From contig NZ_CP083954.1 in the NCBI RefSeq assembly GCF_006442975.2, forward strand, positions 3,789,501-3,853,500: DNA of 64,000 nucleotides, read 5' to 3'. This document shows, piece by piece, positions 29,481-37,459 of the stretch. The position numbers were made by a program, and so were the translations under genes. The stretch comes from Mesorhizobium sp. B2-1-1. Its GTDB lineage: Bacteria; Pseudomonadota; Alphaproteobacteria; Rhizobiales; Rhizobiaceae. How positions within the stretch are numbered: the stretch's first letter is position 1; each line of letters starts with the position of its first letter. The notes beneath the pieces are model-generated. The model did no database searches. It saw nothing but the letters and a program-made list of their open reading frames with translations, and was not told the origin of the DNA.

Positions 29481-30239
29481 TCAAGTTCGAAGCCAGTTCC
29501 CCACCAGCAAAGCGACCACTAGCAAAGCCATCAGCCGTCCTAGGCCTACAAGCTGGCAACTGCGCCTCAAAGCCTCGGAAATCTCTTTCAGGTCCGCTTG
29601 CATGGGATCGGAGGGATAGCTCATCCCCTGCGATCCGAACCAATAATGACACAGGAAGATGAAGCGGTAGGGCTTGTAGAGTGGCCGGTGCATTGCGAAT
29701 TCAAGGATCTTGGCCCCGTAGCTCAAGCTTGGGTATGCAAAGCGGATATAATGGGTCTCGAAGACTTCGAACGCCGAAGGCTGCTTGTGCAGTTCCCGGA
29801 CGCTAACGATGTAGCGCCGCGACTGTTCGAAAACGTTCATCGTCAAGCTGCGCTGGGAGACATACAGGTATCGCTCCGAAACGAGCCCGTGCATGATGTC
29901 CGCTGCCGCGAATTCAAAATAGACGAGCGCTTCCCGGATATCCTTCTGCAAATTCTGCTGAGCTGCATCTGCTTGAAGCTCCCCATAGGTCGGAAATGGG
30001 GTCCGGTTCTGCAAGTAAGGATTAGAGAGCCTTCTCAGGATCGGATAGACCGGATGGGAATCGGCAAGCAGGTACTTGTTGGCCTTTTCCCGCCGAAACG
30101 CGTTCGTGGCCTGACGGGCCGAGATGTACCAGCCGAGGATCACCAGAATACCCGTGAGAAGGACAGCGTAGCCGTCTGGGATCTGCGTGATCGATGTATT
30201 CTTCCCAAGCCCGATTAGGTAGCCGAGAAACTCGCCCAT
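29481..30239 (-). CDS. Hypothetical membrane protein between tRNA-Trp and secE
   Basis: I do not recognise a firm family. The 252-residue protein has an N-terminal hydrophobic segment (about residues 25-40, AVLLTGILVILGWYISA) and a C-terminal one (about residues 230-249). Between them is a long soluble, helix-rich middle with many aromatic residues, a layout seen in DUF4760-like proteins. Base composition looks lower in GC than the flanking genes. The ATG directly follows a terminator-like hairpin plus TTTT and has no ribosome binding site, so the start or its expression is unusual. It sits where rhizobia normally have tRNA-Trp next to secE. Confidence 0.7.
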   Translation of the reverse strand: MGEFLGYLIGLGKNTSITQIPDGYAVLLTGILVILGWYISARQATNAFRREKANKYLLADSHPVYPILRRLSNPYLQNRTPFPTYGELQADAAQQNLQKDIREALVYFEFAAADIMHGLVSERYLYVSQRSLTMNVFEQSRRYIVSVRELHKQPSAFEVFETHYIRFAYPSLSYGAKILEFAMHRPLYKPYRFIFLCHYWFGSQGMSYPSDPMQADLKEISEALRRSCQLVGLGRLMALLVVALLVGNWLRT

Positions 30240-30241
30240 AA

Positions 30242-30272
30242 CGAAAAGCCCCCGGGGAATCCCCAGGGGCTT
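30242..30272 (-). terminator. Terminator-like hairpin downstream of tRNA-Trp and abutting the next start codon
   Basis: AAGCCCC and GGGGCTT form an outer stem and GGGG/CCCC an inner one around AAT. On the minus strand TTTTCGTT follows and runs straight into the ATG at 30239. It probably ends the tufB/tRNA-Trp transcript, or it acts as an attenuator for the following gene. Confidence 0.65.
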
Positions 30273-30486
30273 CTTATCGCATCTGCACGCGGAATTAAAT
30301 AATGATGATGTCTCTCATGTGGAGAATCCTCCGAGCACGTTCTTTAGTGACTTACGTAAGCTATCATATGCAAGCGGACCAGTGAACAAAAAATGAACAA
30401 TACCTAAATTCGCATCCAGGCAAGGCTACTTTCGGGCTCCGCGCCACGCAAGGCGTTTTCTAGGTACCTGTTCCCCTGAGGGAAAA

Positions 30487-30562
<76 letters not shown>

Positions 30563-30773
30563 ACACGTGCGCCTCGGCGCAGCAGGGGCTTCCTAAAAGC
30601 TTCCGCGCGCTCTGTAAAGAGCGGTTTGCAAGCAAACGCGCCTTCATCCCCTTTCCCGGAAATCGGGATGGTCGACGACCAGCCCGCCGCCATCGATCTC
30701 CGGTTTCATGCTCGAGTGCGCCGGCATGCTGTTCGCGGAGATCTTGCCTGCCGGCCCGTGTATCCGTTGGACG

Positions 30774-31256
30774 CTATTTGGTGTCCGGGACCCGGTAAGG
30801 CCCGCCGGGCACGCCCCAGCCCCAGGCCGGCATCGGCTCGGTCTCCGGGTCGCACGTTTCGCCGAGATTGGAATTCATCTTGGCGAGCCGCGATCCCCAC
30901 TCGACATAGCCCATGAAGGCGGAACGGAACTCCGGATCGTCAGGCAGCCCGACGGCATCCGCGGCATCGGCCAGCAGGTTGATCCAGCGGCGGCGCTGCT
31001 CTTCCGTCAAATGCCTGCCGAGATGATGCATGACCATCTCGCGGTGGCCGCCGAATTTTTCGCTGTAGGTTTTCGGCCCGCCGAAAACCTCGCCGATAAA
31101 GGCCGCGACATGAGCGGGGTGGTCGGGCGACATATGCTTGAACACCGGCCCGACGACCGGATCCTGCGCCACCTTGTCATAGAAGGTCTGCGTCAGCCGG
31201 TTGAGCGCTTCGCTGCCGCCGGCCCATTCGTAGAGTGTGGGAACATCCTGGCTCAT
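30774..31256 (-). CDS. Group II truncated haemoglobin
   Basis: A small haem protein probably involved in O2/NO or peroxide chemistry. From the ATG at 31256 it is 160 residues starting MSQDVPTLYEWAGG. Globin features are TFYDKVAQDPVVGPVF (B helix with Tyr), HPAHVAAFIGEVFGGP, and the proximal region GGHREMVMHHLGRHLTEEQRRRW (F helix His). The C-terminal tail is longer than usual and rich in Pro/Trp/Gly. It lies between tufB and tRNA-Trp on the same strand, but after the tufB terminator. Confidence 0.85.
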   Translation of the reverse strand: MSQDVPTLYEWAGGSEALNRLTQTFYDKVAQDPVVGPVFKHMSPDHPAHVAAFIGEVFGGPKTYSEKFGGHREMVMHHLGRHLTEEQRRRWINLLADAADAVGLPDDPEFRSAFMGYVEWGSRLAKMNSNLGETCDPETEPMPAWGWGVPGGPYRVPDTK

Positions 31257-31403
31257 ACTTGACCTCCGCCCAGCGCCGCCTGCAGCGACGATAGCGGAAA
31301 AATCGAGCAAGCCTCAACCTGCCTCGATGGCCAGTTCGATGAACGCGGCTACCGTTCGACCGCGTGTCGGCCCCGGCATGCCAACGCTGACCTTCGGTCG
31401 CCG

Positions 31404-31432
31404 ACAAAAAGGGCGGCCCGAGGACCGCCCTT
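31404..31432 (-). terminator. Rho-independent terminator after tufB
   Basis: AAGGGCGG and CCGCCCTT form an 8-bp stem with an 8-base loop, followed on the minus strand by TTTGTC. It lies about 30 bp past the tufB stop. Confidence 0.8.
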
Positions 31433-31462
31433 CCTTCTCGATCCGGCTGATGCCGGTGTCGA

Positions 31463-32638
31463 TTACTCTTTGATGGTGACGACGATGCCGGCACCGACGG
31501 TGCGGCCGCCTTCACGGATGGCGAAGCGCAGCTTCTCTTCCATGGCGATCGGCACGATCAGCTCGACGTCGACCGTGATGTTGTCGCCGGGCATCACCAT
31601 CTCGGTGCCGGCCGGCAGCGACACGATGCCGGTCACGTCGGTGGTGCGGAAGTAGAACTGCGGACGGTAGTTGGTGAAGAACGGCGTGTGACGGCCACCC
31701 TCGTCCTTGGTCAGGATGTAGGCTTCGGCCACGAACTTCTTGTGCGGCTTCACCGAACCGGGCTTGGCCAGAACCTGGCCGCGCTCGACACCTTCACGGT
31801 CGACGCCGCGCAGCAGCGCGCCGATGTTGTCGCCGGCCTGGCCCTGGTCGAGCAGCTTGCGGAACATCTCGACGCCCGTGCAGGTCGTCTTGGTGGTCGG
31901 ACGAATGCCGATGATCTCCAGCTCCTCGCCGACCTTGACCACGCCGCGCTCGACGCGACCGGTCACGACCGTGCCGCGGCCCGAGATCGAGAACACGTCC
32001 TCGATCGGCATCAGGAACGGCTTGTCGAGCGGACGAACCGGCGTCGGGATGTAGGCGTCGACCTGAGCCATCAGCTCGCGGATCGCGTCCTCGCCGATCT
32101 TCTTGTCCGAATCTTCCAGAGCCGCCAGCGCCGAACCCTTGACGATCGGAATGTCGTCGCCGGGGAACTCGTTCTTGGTCAGCAATTCGCGAACCTCGAG
32201 CTCGACCAGCTCAAGCAGCTCGGCATCGTCGACCTGGTCGACCTTGTTCAAGAACACCACGATCGACGGCACGCCGACCTGGCGGGCCAAAAGGATGTGC
32301 TCGCGGGTCTGCGGCATCGGGCCGTCGGCGGCCGACACAACCAGGATCGCGCCGTCCATCTGCGCCGCACCTGTGATCATGTTCTTCACATAGTCGGCGT
32401 GGCCGGGGCAGTCGACGTGGGCGTAGTGGCGGTTCTCCGTCTCGTACTCAACGTGAGCCGTCGAAATCGTGATGCCGCGCGCCTTCTCTTCCGGCGCCGC
32501 GTCAATCTGGTCATAGCGCTTGTATTCGCCAAAATACTTGGTGATCGCTGCCGTCAAAGACGTCTTGCCATGATCAACGTGGCCAATCGTGCCGATGTTC
32601 ACATGCGGCTTGGTGCGCTCGAATTTACCTTTTGCCAT
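31463..32638 (-). CDS. tufB: Elongation factor Tu, copy 2
   Basis: Second EF-Tu gene, 391 residues, with a protein sequence identical to the copy at 9946-11121. About ten silent differences were seen, while the flanks diverge within a few bases of the start and stop codons. Unlike copy 1 it stands alone, with its own terminator and a plausible promoter upstream. Confidence 0.98.
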   Translation of the reverse strand: MAKGKFERTKPHVNIGTIGHVDHGKTSLTAAITKYFGEYKRYDQIDAAPEEKARGITISTAHVEYETENRHYAHVDCPGHADYVKNMITGAAQMDGAILVVSAADGPMPQTREHILLARQVGVPSIVVFLNKVDQVDDAELLELVELEVRELLTKNEFPGDDIPIVKGSALAALEDSDKKIGEDAIRELMAQVDAYIPTPVRPLDKPFLMPIEDVFSISGRGTVVTGRVERGVVKVGEELEIIGIRPTTKTTCTGVEMFRKLLDQGQAGDNIGALLRGVDREGVERGQVLAKPGSVKPHKKFVAEAYILTKDEGGRHTPFFTNYRPQFYFRTTDVTGIVSLPAGTEMVMPGDNITVDVELIVPIAMEEKLRFAIREGGRTVGAGIVVTIKE

Positions 32639-32689
32639 AGTCTCTTTCCTTGGACGGCCTGGACCTTCAGTTCAGTCGAATGCGGGGCG

Positions 32690-32717
32690 ATTAGCGACAA
32701 AGGCCAAAAAACACAAG
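32690..32717 (-). promoter_or_regulatory. Candidate tufB promoter
   Basis: Minus strand: CTTGTG, 16 bp, GCTAAT, about 50-80 bp upstream of the tufB ATG. The -35 fits the rhizobial CTTG(A/T)x pattern and a TTTTTT run lies in the spacer. Assigned by eye only. Confidence 0.45.
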
Positions 32718-32931
32718 CGTCTTTTGCCCGGGCGCCTTCTCACTCGGCCCGAACCCGTGATCCGATTGCGGGGATATGGCGCTGATATAGGAACGTGTCG
32801 CGTGAAATGGAATGGCCTAAACCCCTGCGCAATCGCGCCGGCCTCCCGCGCCCCGCTCGTCGGTCGCTGTCGGATTTGTCGGCGCTTCATGGCCCATTGC
32901 GGCGGTGTTCCCGCTCTGATTTCCTGCACCG

Positions 32932-33819
32932 ATGCATTTCATCCCGACAGCCGTTCGCGGCCCCCTGTTCATGATCGTCTCGACCGGGTCGTATCTCATC
33001 AACGATACGATGATGAAGCTCGCCACGGCGGGCCTGCCGTCCTATGAAGTGCTGTTCCTGCGCGGCGCAGCGGCAGCGCTCTGGGGCTTTCCGCTGCTGC
33101 TTGCGCTTGGTTATGGCAAACAGATCCCGCTGATCTTCGACAAGCGCGTGCTGCACCGCAACCTGCTCGAACTGGCCGCCATCCTTTGTTACGTCGTGGC
33201 GCTCGCCAACATGCAGATCGCCGATTCCACCGCCCTCGGACAGGTCACGCCGCTCTTGATGCTGGTCGGCTCCTCCATCCTGTTCGGCGAGCGGATCGGC
33301 GGCCAGCGCATGGCGCTGATCGGTCTCGGCTTCATCGGCGCGCTGATGGTGGCGCAACCGACCATGCAGGGCATCTCGGTCTACGCCTTGCTGGCGCTTG
33401 GCAATGCGGCATTGTCGGCCGCGCGCGATCTCACCGGCAGGCGGGTTCCGGCCGAGGTGCCGGGAATGATCGTGGCGATCTCCGCCGTCGTCGTGGTGCT
33501 GATCGGCGCCGGTGCGGCACACCTGGTTTCAGAGCGCTGGATCATGCCCGGAGCACATCATTTGCTGCTCATGGCCGGAGCCGGGTTTTTCCTGATCTTC
33601 GGCCATTTCTTCATCTTCATGGCCTATCGCGTCGGGCCGACCAGCGCGGTGGCGCCGTTCTACTACTGCTTCACCGTCTGGGCGATGATTTCGGGCCTGC
33701 TGGTGTTCGGACAATTCCCGAACGCGCTGGCGATCTGCGGCATCCTTCTGGTTGTCGGCAGCGGACTGGCCATCGTCTCGCTCGACCAGCGCAGGCGCCG
33801 GCTGACTGTCGTCGCCTAA
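32932..33819 (+). CDS. EamA/DMT-family transporter
   Basis: An inner-membrane protein of the drug/metabolite transporter superfamily. The 295-residue sequence has about ten hydrophobic segments in two repeated EamA halves. Typical features are GLPSYEVLFLRGAAAALWGFPLLLAL in the first repeat and GPTSAVAPFYYCFTVWAMISGLLVFGQFP at the start of the last helices. Substrate is unknown. It is a single gene on the plus strand, divergent from tufB and 293 bp from it. Confidence 0.85.
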   Translation: MHFIPTAVRGPLFMIVSTGSYLINDTMMKLATAGLPSYEVLFLRGAAAALWGFPLLLALGYGKQIPLIFDKRVLHRNLLELAAILCYVVALANMQIADSTALGQVTPLLMLVGSSILFGERIGGQRMALIGLGFIGALMVAQPTMQGISVYALLALGNAALSAARDLTGRRVPAEVPGMIVAISAVVVVLIGAGAAHLVSERWIMPGAHHLLLMAGAGFFLIFGHFFIFMAYRVGPTSAVAPFYYCFTVWAMISGLLVFGQFPNALAICGILLVVGSGLAIVSLDQRRRRLTVVA

Positions 33820-33963
33820 GTCGGCTCCAGTTGCGGCCGATTATCGCCGGGGGTCTCGCCGCAAGCTCAACACGCTGTCCGCGATATCCTCAAGAGGGTC
33901 AGATAAGACGCGCCAGACGGCGCTCCGCGGTGGCAAACACCGCCGATGAAGGACAGGACGGGC

Positions 33964-34005
33964 GCATGACCCGAGTGCGGGATCCGGTTTCGGGGAAGCT
34001 CATGC
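33964..34005. repeat. GCATGA...TCATGC palindromic intergenic repeat
   Basis: Outer arms GCATGA and TCATGC with inner CCCGA and TCGGG. It resembles the short GCATGATC-type palindromes scattered in Mesorhizobium genomes and the element beside rplR. A genome search would be needed to confirm copy number. Confidence 0.4.
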
Positions 34006-34024
34006 ACGAGCGGACAGGTAGAAA

Positions 34025-34050
34025 TCCCATCCCGAACTATCGGAATGGGA
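34025..34050 (-). terminator. Probable terminator after the GlsB-like gene
   Basis: TCCCAT, one mismatch, CCGA, loop ACTA, then TCGG, mismatch, ATGGGA: a 10-bp stem just past the stop codon on the minus strand, followed by ATTTCT. Confidence 0.55.
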
Positions 34051-34056
34051 CTGGTG

Positions 34057-34314
34057 CTAAATCGGCCGCTTGCCGGCGAACTGGTGGTAGGCCCACAACA
34101 CGACCACGGCGCCCACCACCGCGACGATCAGGCTGTATATGTTGAGACCGGTCACGCCCGACGCGCCGAAAGCGCTGAAGATCAGGCCGCCGACAATGGC
34201 GCCGACAATGCCGAGCACGATATCCATGATCATGCCCTGGCCGCTCTTGTTGACGATCTTGCTGCCAAGAAAGCCGGCGATGACGCCCAGAATAATCCAG
34301 CTGATGATTGACAT
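34057..34314 (-). CDS. GlsB/YeaQ/YmgE family stress-response membrane protein
   Basis: A small inner-membrane protein of the transglycosylase-associated family, induced by stress in several bacteria. From the ATG at 34314 it is 85 residues with three hydrophobic segments. The family Gly-rich pattern is WIILGVIAGFLGSKIV and MDIVLGIVGAIVGGLIF. Biochemical function is not known. Confidence 0.85.
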   Translation of the reverse strand: MSIISWIILGVIAGFLGSKIVNKSGQGMIMDIVLGIVGAIVGGLIFSAFGASGVTGLNIYSLIVAVVGAVVVLWAYHQFAGKRPI

Positions 34315-34443
34315 TTTTCCTCTCCAATCCCCCGCCGCGTCCATCATTTTCATATGATTGTCAAAAGCTCAAGCCAGCTTGAAATTCCGCCCGATTGCGT
34401 CATTGTGAGGATGGGACGGGCTTGGTTGACAAGGAGATCCACG

Positions 34444-34902
34444 ATGGGACTGTTTGACAATGCCGTTCCGGGCGGCAACATCACCAAACCCCTGATGATC
34501 GCGCTCGGCGCGCTGTTGGTCGGAAAGATGCTCAGCGGCAGGAGTGCCGAACAGCCGGAGCAACCCCAAGCTCCCGTACCGGCCGAGCCCGGTGAAACCA
34601 CGGCCGGCGATGGCGGCCTGCTTGGCGGACTGGGCGGCCTGCTCGACAAATTGAAGAACTCCGGCCACGGCAACGTCGCCGATTCCTGGGTCGGCACCGG
34701 CCAGAACCAACCGATCAACGCCAACGACCTGGGCAACGCGATCGGACCGCAGGTCATCCGCGAGATCGCGCAACGGACGGGGCTCGACGAGCAGGAACTG
34801 CTCAAGCAATTGTCCGCAGCCTTGCCTGGCATCGTCGACAAGCTGACGCCGAACGGCCAGGTGCCGCAGCAACATCAGGTCGCGTCGGCCTTCAACAGCT
34901 GA
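34444..34902 (+). CDS. YidB family protein (DUF937)
   Basis: A protein of the YidB/DUF937 family, function unknown. The ATG at 34444 follows AAGGAG at good distance and gives 152 residues. A short hydrophobic segment (about 14-30) and a Pro/Glu-rich linker precede a Gly-rich stretch (GGLLGGLGGLLDKL). The C-terminal domain has GPQVIREIAQRTGLDEQELLKQLSAALPGIVDKLTP, the family signature. It is divergent from the GlsB-like gene. Confidence 0.85.
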   Translation: MGLFDNAVPGGNITKPLMIALGALLVGKMLSGRSAEQPEQPQAPVPAEPGETTAGDGGLLGGLGGLLDKLKNSGHGNVADSWVGTGQNQPINANDLGNAIGPQVIREIAQRTGLDEQELLKQLSAALPGIVDKLTPNGQVPQQHQVASAFNS

Positions 34903-34928
34903 AGCCAGTGGACAGCCATCCTCTGGAG

Positions 34929-34957
34929 CGCTGCGCGACTTGGCCGCGCAGCGTTTC
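34929..34957 (+). terminator. Terminator after the YidB-like gene
   Basis: CGCTGCGCG and CGCGCAGCG form a 9-bp stem with a 7-base loop, followed by TTTC on the plus strand, 26 bp past the stop. Confidence 0.55.
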
Positions 34958-34985
34958 AGCTTGCCGATGGCATGGGTTGGAAATC

Positions 34986-35059
34986 TGGAGCGGGTAGCGG
35001 GAATCGAACCCGCATATTCAGCTTGGAAGGCTGCTGCTCTACCACTGAGCTATACCCGC
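34986..35059 (-). tRNA. tRNA-Gly (TCC)
   Basis: A 74-base cloverleaf with encoded CCA. The acceptor stem pairs GCGGGTA with TACCCGC, the T-arm has GGTTCGATTCC, and anticodon loop CTTCCAA gives anticodon UCC. It lies 90 bp downstream of tRNA-Tyr on the same strand, so the two are probably co-transcribed. Confidence 0.97.
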
Positions 35060-35149
35060 GCCGTGCCCTGAAGTATCGGATTCCGCGGAAAAGCGCCATG
35101 CGCTTTTCGCCTCCGATGCTTTCACGTTTCAGGGCTTCCGGGCCGGCAG

Positions 35150-35234
35150 TGGTGGAGAGGGTTGGATTCGAACCAACGTAGGCTAAGCCAACGGATTTAC
35201 AGTCCGTCCCCTTTAACCACTCGGGCACCTCTCC
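35150..35234 (-). tRNA. tRNA-Tyr (GTA)
   Basis: An 85-base class II tRNA with a long variable arm and encoded CCA. The acceptor stem pairs GGAGAGG with CCTCTCC, and anticodon loop CTGTAAA reads UAU/UAC. Confidence 0.97.
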
Positions 35235-35431
35235 AGTCTGCCGCCGGAGCCATGCAACGAGGCATTCTTGCCGATCCGGACCCGAGTATCACTTCTCCGA
35301 AATCAGCGAAGCGCCTTATGGCGGCAAGGCCAGTGGGTGTCAACCGCGTGGGAAGGGTTTTTCGATGTTGTTCGCCGGCTGCGGCGACGGGCCATATCCC
35401 TGGCCGCCGGAGACCGCTATAGAAGCCGGCC

Positions 35432-36277
35432 ATGAGCAACAAGACCGGCACCCCGAAAGACACCCACTACGCCAAGCTGCGTCGTGCACACCGCGACGAA
35501 AAGAGCGGCGGCGCGCCGGCATTCCGGCCGCGCCAGCCCATGCCGCCGGGCGAGAACGCAGCCGACGGGCTGGTGCGGCTCTATGGCCTGCATACGGTGC
35601 GCGCGGCACTCGACAATCCGCGCCGCAAGATCCGGAAAATGCTGGTGACGCGCAATGCCGCCGAGCGGCTGGGACTGGCCGACCTCGCGGCTCTTCCCTT
35701 CAAGGCGGAACTGGTCGAACCCAGGGACATCGACAAGATCACGGGTTCGGATGCCGTGCACCAAGGCGCGTTGATCGAGGCCGAGCCGCTGAAGCCCAAG
35801 CGACTCGACGCTCTCGGCGATACAAAGCTGGTGCTGGTGCTCGACCAGATCACCGATCCGCACAATGTCGGCGCCATCCTGCGCTCGGCGGTCGCCTTCG
35901 ATGCCGGCGCGCTGATCACCACGGCGCGCCACAGCCCGCAGGAATCGGGCGTGCTGGCGAAATCAGCCTCGGGCGCGCTCGAACATATCGACCAGATCGA
36001 GGTCAAGAACCTGGCCGACGCGCTCGCGCAACTGCACGAGGCCGGCTTCCAGACAATCGGTCTCGATTCGGACGGCCCGGCCGAACTCGAAACGAGCTTT
36101 GCCGGCGACAAGCTTGCCCTGGTGCTGGGCGCGGAAGGCAAGGGCTTGCGCCAGAAGACGCGCGAGACGGTGACGACACTGGCCCGCCTCGACATGCCCG
36201 GCGCGATCCGCTCGCTCAACGTGTCGAACGCGGCGGCGGTAAGCCTTTATGCGGCACGGAAATTCCTGAGGCAGTAG
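35432..36277 (+). CDS. rlmB: 23S rRNA (guanosine-2'-O-)-methyltransferase, TrmH/SpoU family
   Basis: Probably methylates the ribose of a 23S rRNA guanosine (Gm2251 in E. coli). The 281-residue protein has a basic Pro-rich N-terminal extension and the SpoU substrate-binding domain from LYGLHTVRAAL. The three knot-fold motifs follow: LVLDQITDPHNVGAILRSA, ALVLGAEGKGLRQ and IRSLNVSNAAAVSLY. Its last codons (CTG AGG CAG TAG) lie within the left arm of an inverted repeat array shared with the convergent glxR. Confidence 0.88.
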   Translation: MSNKTGTPKDTHYAKLRRAHRDEKSGGAPAFRPRQPMPPGENAADGLVRLYGLHTVRAALDNPRRKIRKMLVTRNAAERLGLADLAALPFKAELVEPRDIDKITGSDAVHQGALIEAEPLKPKRLDALGDTKLVLVLDQITDPHNVGAILRSAVAFDAGALITTARHSPQESGVLAKSASGALEHIDQIEVKNLADALAQLHEAGFQTIGLDSDGPAELETSFAGDKLALVLGAEGKGLRQKTRETVTTLARLDMPGAIRSLNVSNAAAVSLYAARKFLRQ

Positions 36278-36361
36278 GGCAGTACGGCAATAAGGCAGTA
36301 GGGTTTCCAATCCGCCCGGAACGGGCGGCTCCCACTGCCCTACTGCCCCTACTGCCCTACC
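36270..36361. repeat. Inverted GGCAGTAG octamer array across the rlmB/glxR 3' ends
   Basis: The left arm holds about four imperfect GGCAGTAG units. The centre has a CCGCCCG-gaa-CGGGCGG hairpin, and the right arm holds about three units in the opposite orientation. Both convergent genes take their final Gln codon and TAG stop from a unit (CAG TAG). The structure could act as a bidirectional terminator. Confidence 0.75.
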
Positions 36362-37236
36362 TCATGCCCGGCCATCCGCTCCAGCGCCCTGACCAGGGCC
36401 GAGTGATCCTCCTTGGCGCCGCCATTGGCGGCGCAGGAGTTGAACAGTTGCTGGGTGGTCGACGTGTTGGGCAGGGAGACGCCGAGCGCCCTTGCCCCTT
36501 CCAGCGCAAGGTTGAGATCCTTCTGGTGCAGTTCGATGCGGAAACCCGGCGCGAAGGTGCGCCTGACCATGCGCTCACCATGGACTTCGAGGATGCGCGA
36601 GGCGGCCAACCCGCCCATCAGCGCCTGCCTGACCTTGGCGGGGTCGGCGCCGGCTTTCGAAGCAAAAACAAGCGCTTCGGCGACGGCTTCAATGGTCAGC
36701 GCGACGACGATCTGGTTGGCGACCTTGGTGGTCTGGCCGACGCCGTTCGGTCCGACCAGGGTGATGTTCTTGCCCATCTTCTCGAAAACGGGCCTGGCGC
36801 GCTCGAAGGCCTTCTCCTCGCCGCCGACCATGATGGTCAGCGATGCGGCCTTGGCTCCCACCTCGCCGCCCGAGACCGGCGCATCGAGATAGTCGCAGCC
36901 CAGTTCGTTGATTTTTTTGGCGAAGACCTTGGTCTCGATCGGTGAGATCGAGCTCATGTCGATGGCCAATTTGCCTTTGGAAAGACCTGATGCGACGCCG
37001 TTGTCGCCGAACAGCACCTCGGCCACCTGCGGTGTGTCGGGCACCATGGTGATGATGATATCGGCGGCCTTCGCCACGGCGGCATGGCCGGTGACAGTTT
37101 TCAGTCCCTTGGCCACCAGTTCGGCCTGTGGCCTGGAGCGGTGGTCGCTGGCGATCACCGTGTAGCCGGCGTCCAGCAAATGTCCCGCCATCGGCGCGCC
37201 CATGATGCCAAGGCCGATGAAGCCGATGGTTTCCAT
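36349..37236 (-). CDS. glxR: 2-hydroxy-3-oxopropionate reductase (tartronate semialdehyde reductase)
   Basis: Reduces tartronate semialdehyde to D-glycerate, the last step of the glyoxylate carboligase route. The 295-residue beta-hydroxyacid dehydrogenase has the N-terminal NAD-binding GFIGLGIMGAPMA, the substrate motif DAPVSGGEVGA and the catalytic Lys segment GVGQTTKVANQ. It is downstream of hyi and gcl on the same strand, separated from hyi by a 181-bp palindromic repeat. Confidence 0.92.
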   Translation of the reverse strand: METIGFIGLGIMGAPMAGHLLDAGYTVIASDHRSRPQAELVAKGLKTVTGHAAVAKAADIIITMVPDTPQVAEVLFGDNGVASGLSKGKLAIDMSSISPIETKVFAKKINELGCDYLDAPVSGGEVGAKAASLTIMVGGEEKAFERARPVFEKMGKNITLVGPNGVGQTTKVANQIVVALTIEAVAEALVFASKAGADPAKVRQALMGGLAASRILEVHGERMVRRTFAPGFRIELHQKDLNLALEGARALGVSLPNTSTTQQLFNSCAANGGAKEDHSALVRALERMAGHEVGQ

Positions 37237-37261
37237 TGTGGTTCTCCGTCTTGTTGAGGTT

Positions 37262-37442
37262 GCGTTCCTTCACGCCCCCCTCTGGCCTGCCGGCCATCTC
37301 CCCCACAGGTGGGGAGATTGGCAGTTTCGGCGCTGGCCCCAACTTTCCCGGTTCAAAATTTGGCGAAGCCGCCGGTGACATCCAACCTCCGCCCTTGGTG
37401 GGGGAGATGGCCGACAGGCCAGAGGAGGGCGTGAAGGAACGC
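37262..37442. repeat. RIME-like palindromic intergenic element
   Basis: A 181-bp element whose ends, about 48 bp each, are inverted repeats with few mismatches. Left arm: GCGTTCCTTCACGCC, then CTCTGGCCTG and CGGCCATCTCCCCCAC. The right arm is its reverse complement. A smaller CCCCACAGGTGGGG palindrome lies inside. The CATCTCCCCCAC core is typical of rhizobial intergenic mosaic elements. It lies between hyi and glxR and may affect read-through. Confidence 0.8.
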
Positions 37443-37459
37443 GAGTTCGATTTCGACAG

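Noticed and set aside
29344..29652. Minus-strand frame past the end of the 252-residue membrane protein gene
   Set aside because: It overlaps the 3' part of the better-supported gene in another frame and has no ribosome binding site.
33186..34145. Second plus-strand frame overlapping the EamA transporter
   Set aside because: It is Arg/Gly/Ala-rich with no hydrophobic segments, and is an alternative-frame shadow of the transporter gene.
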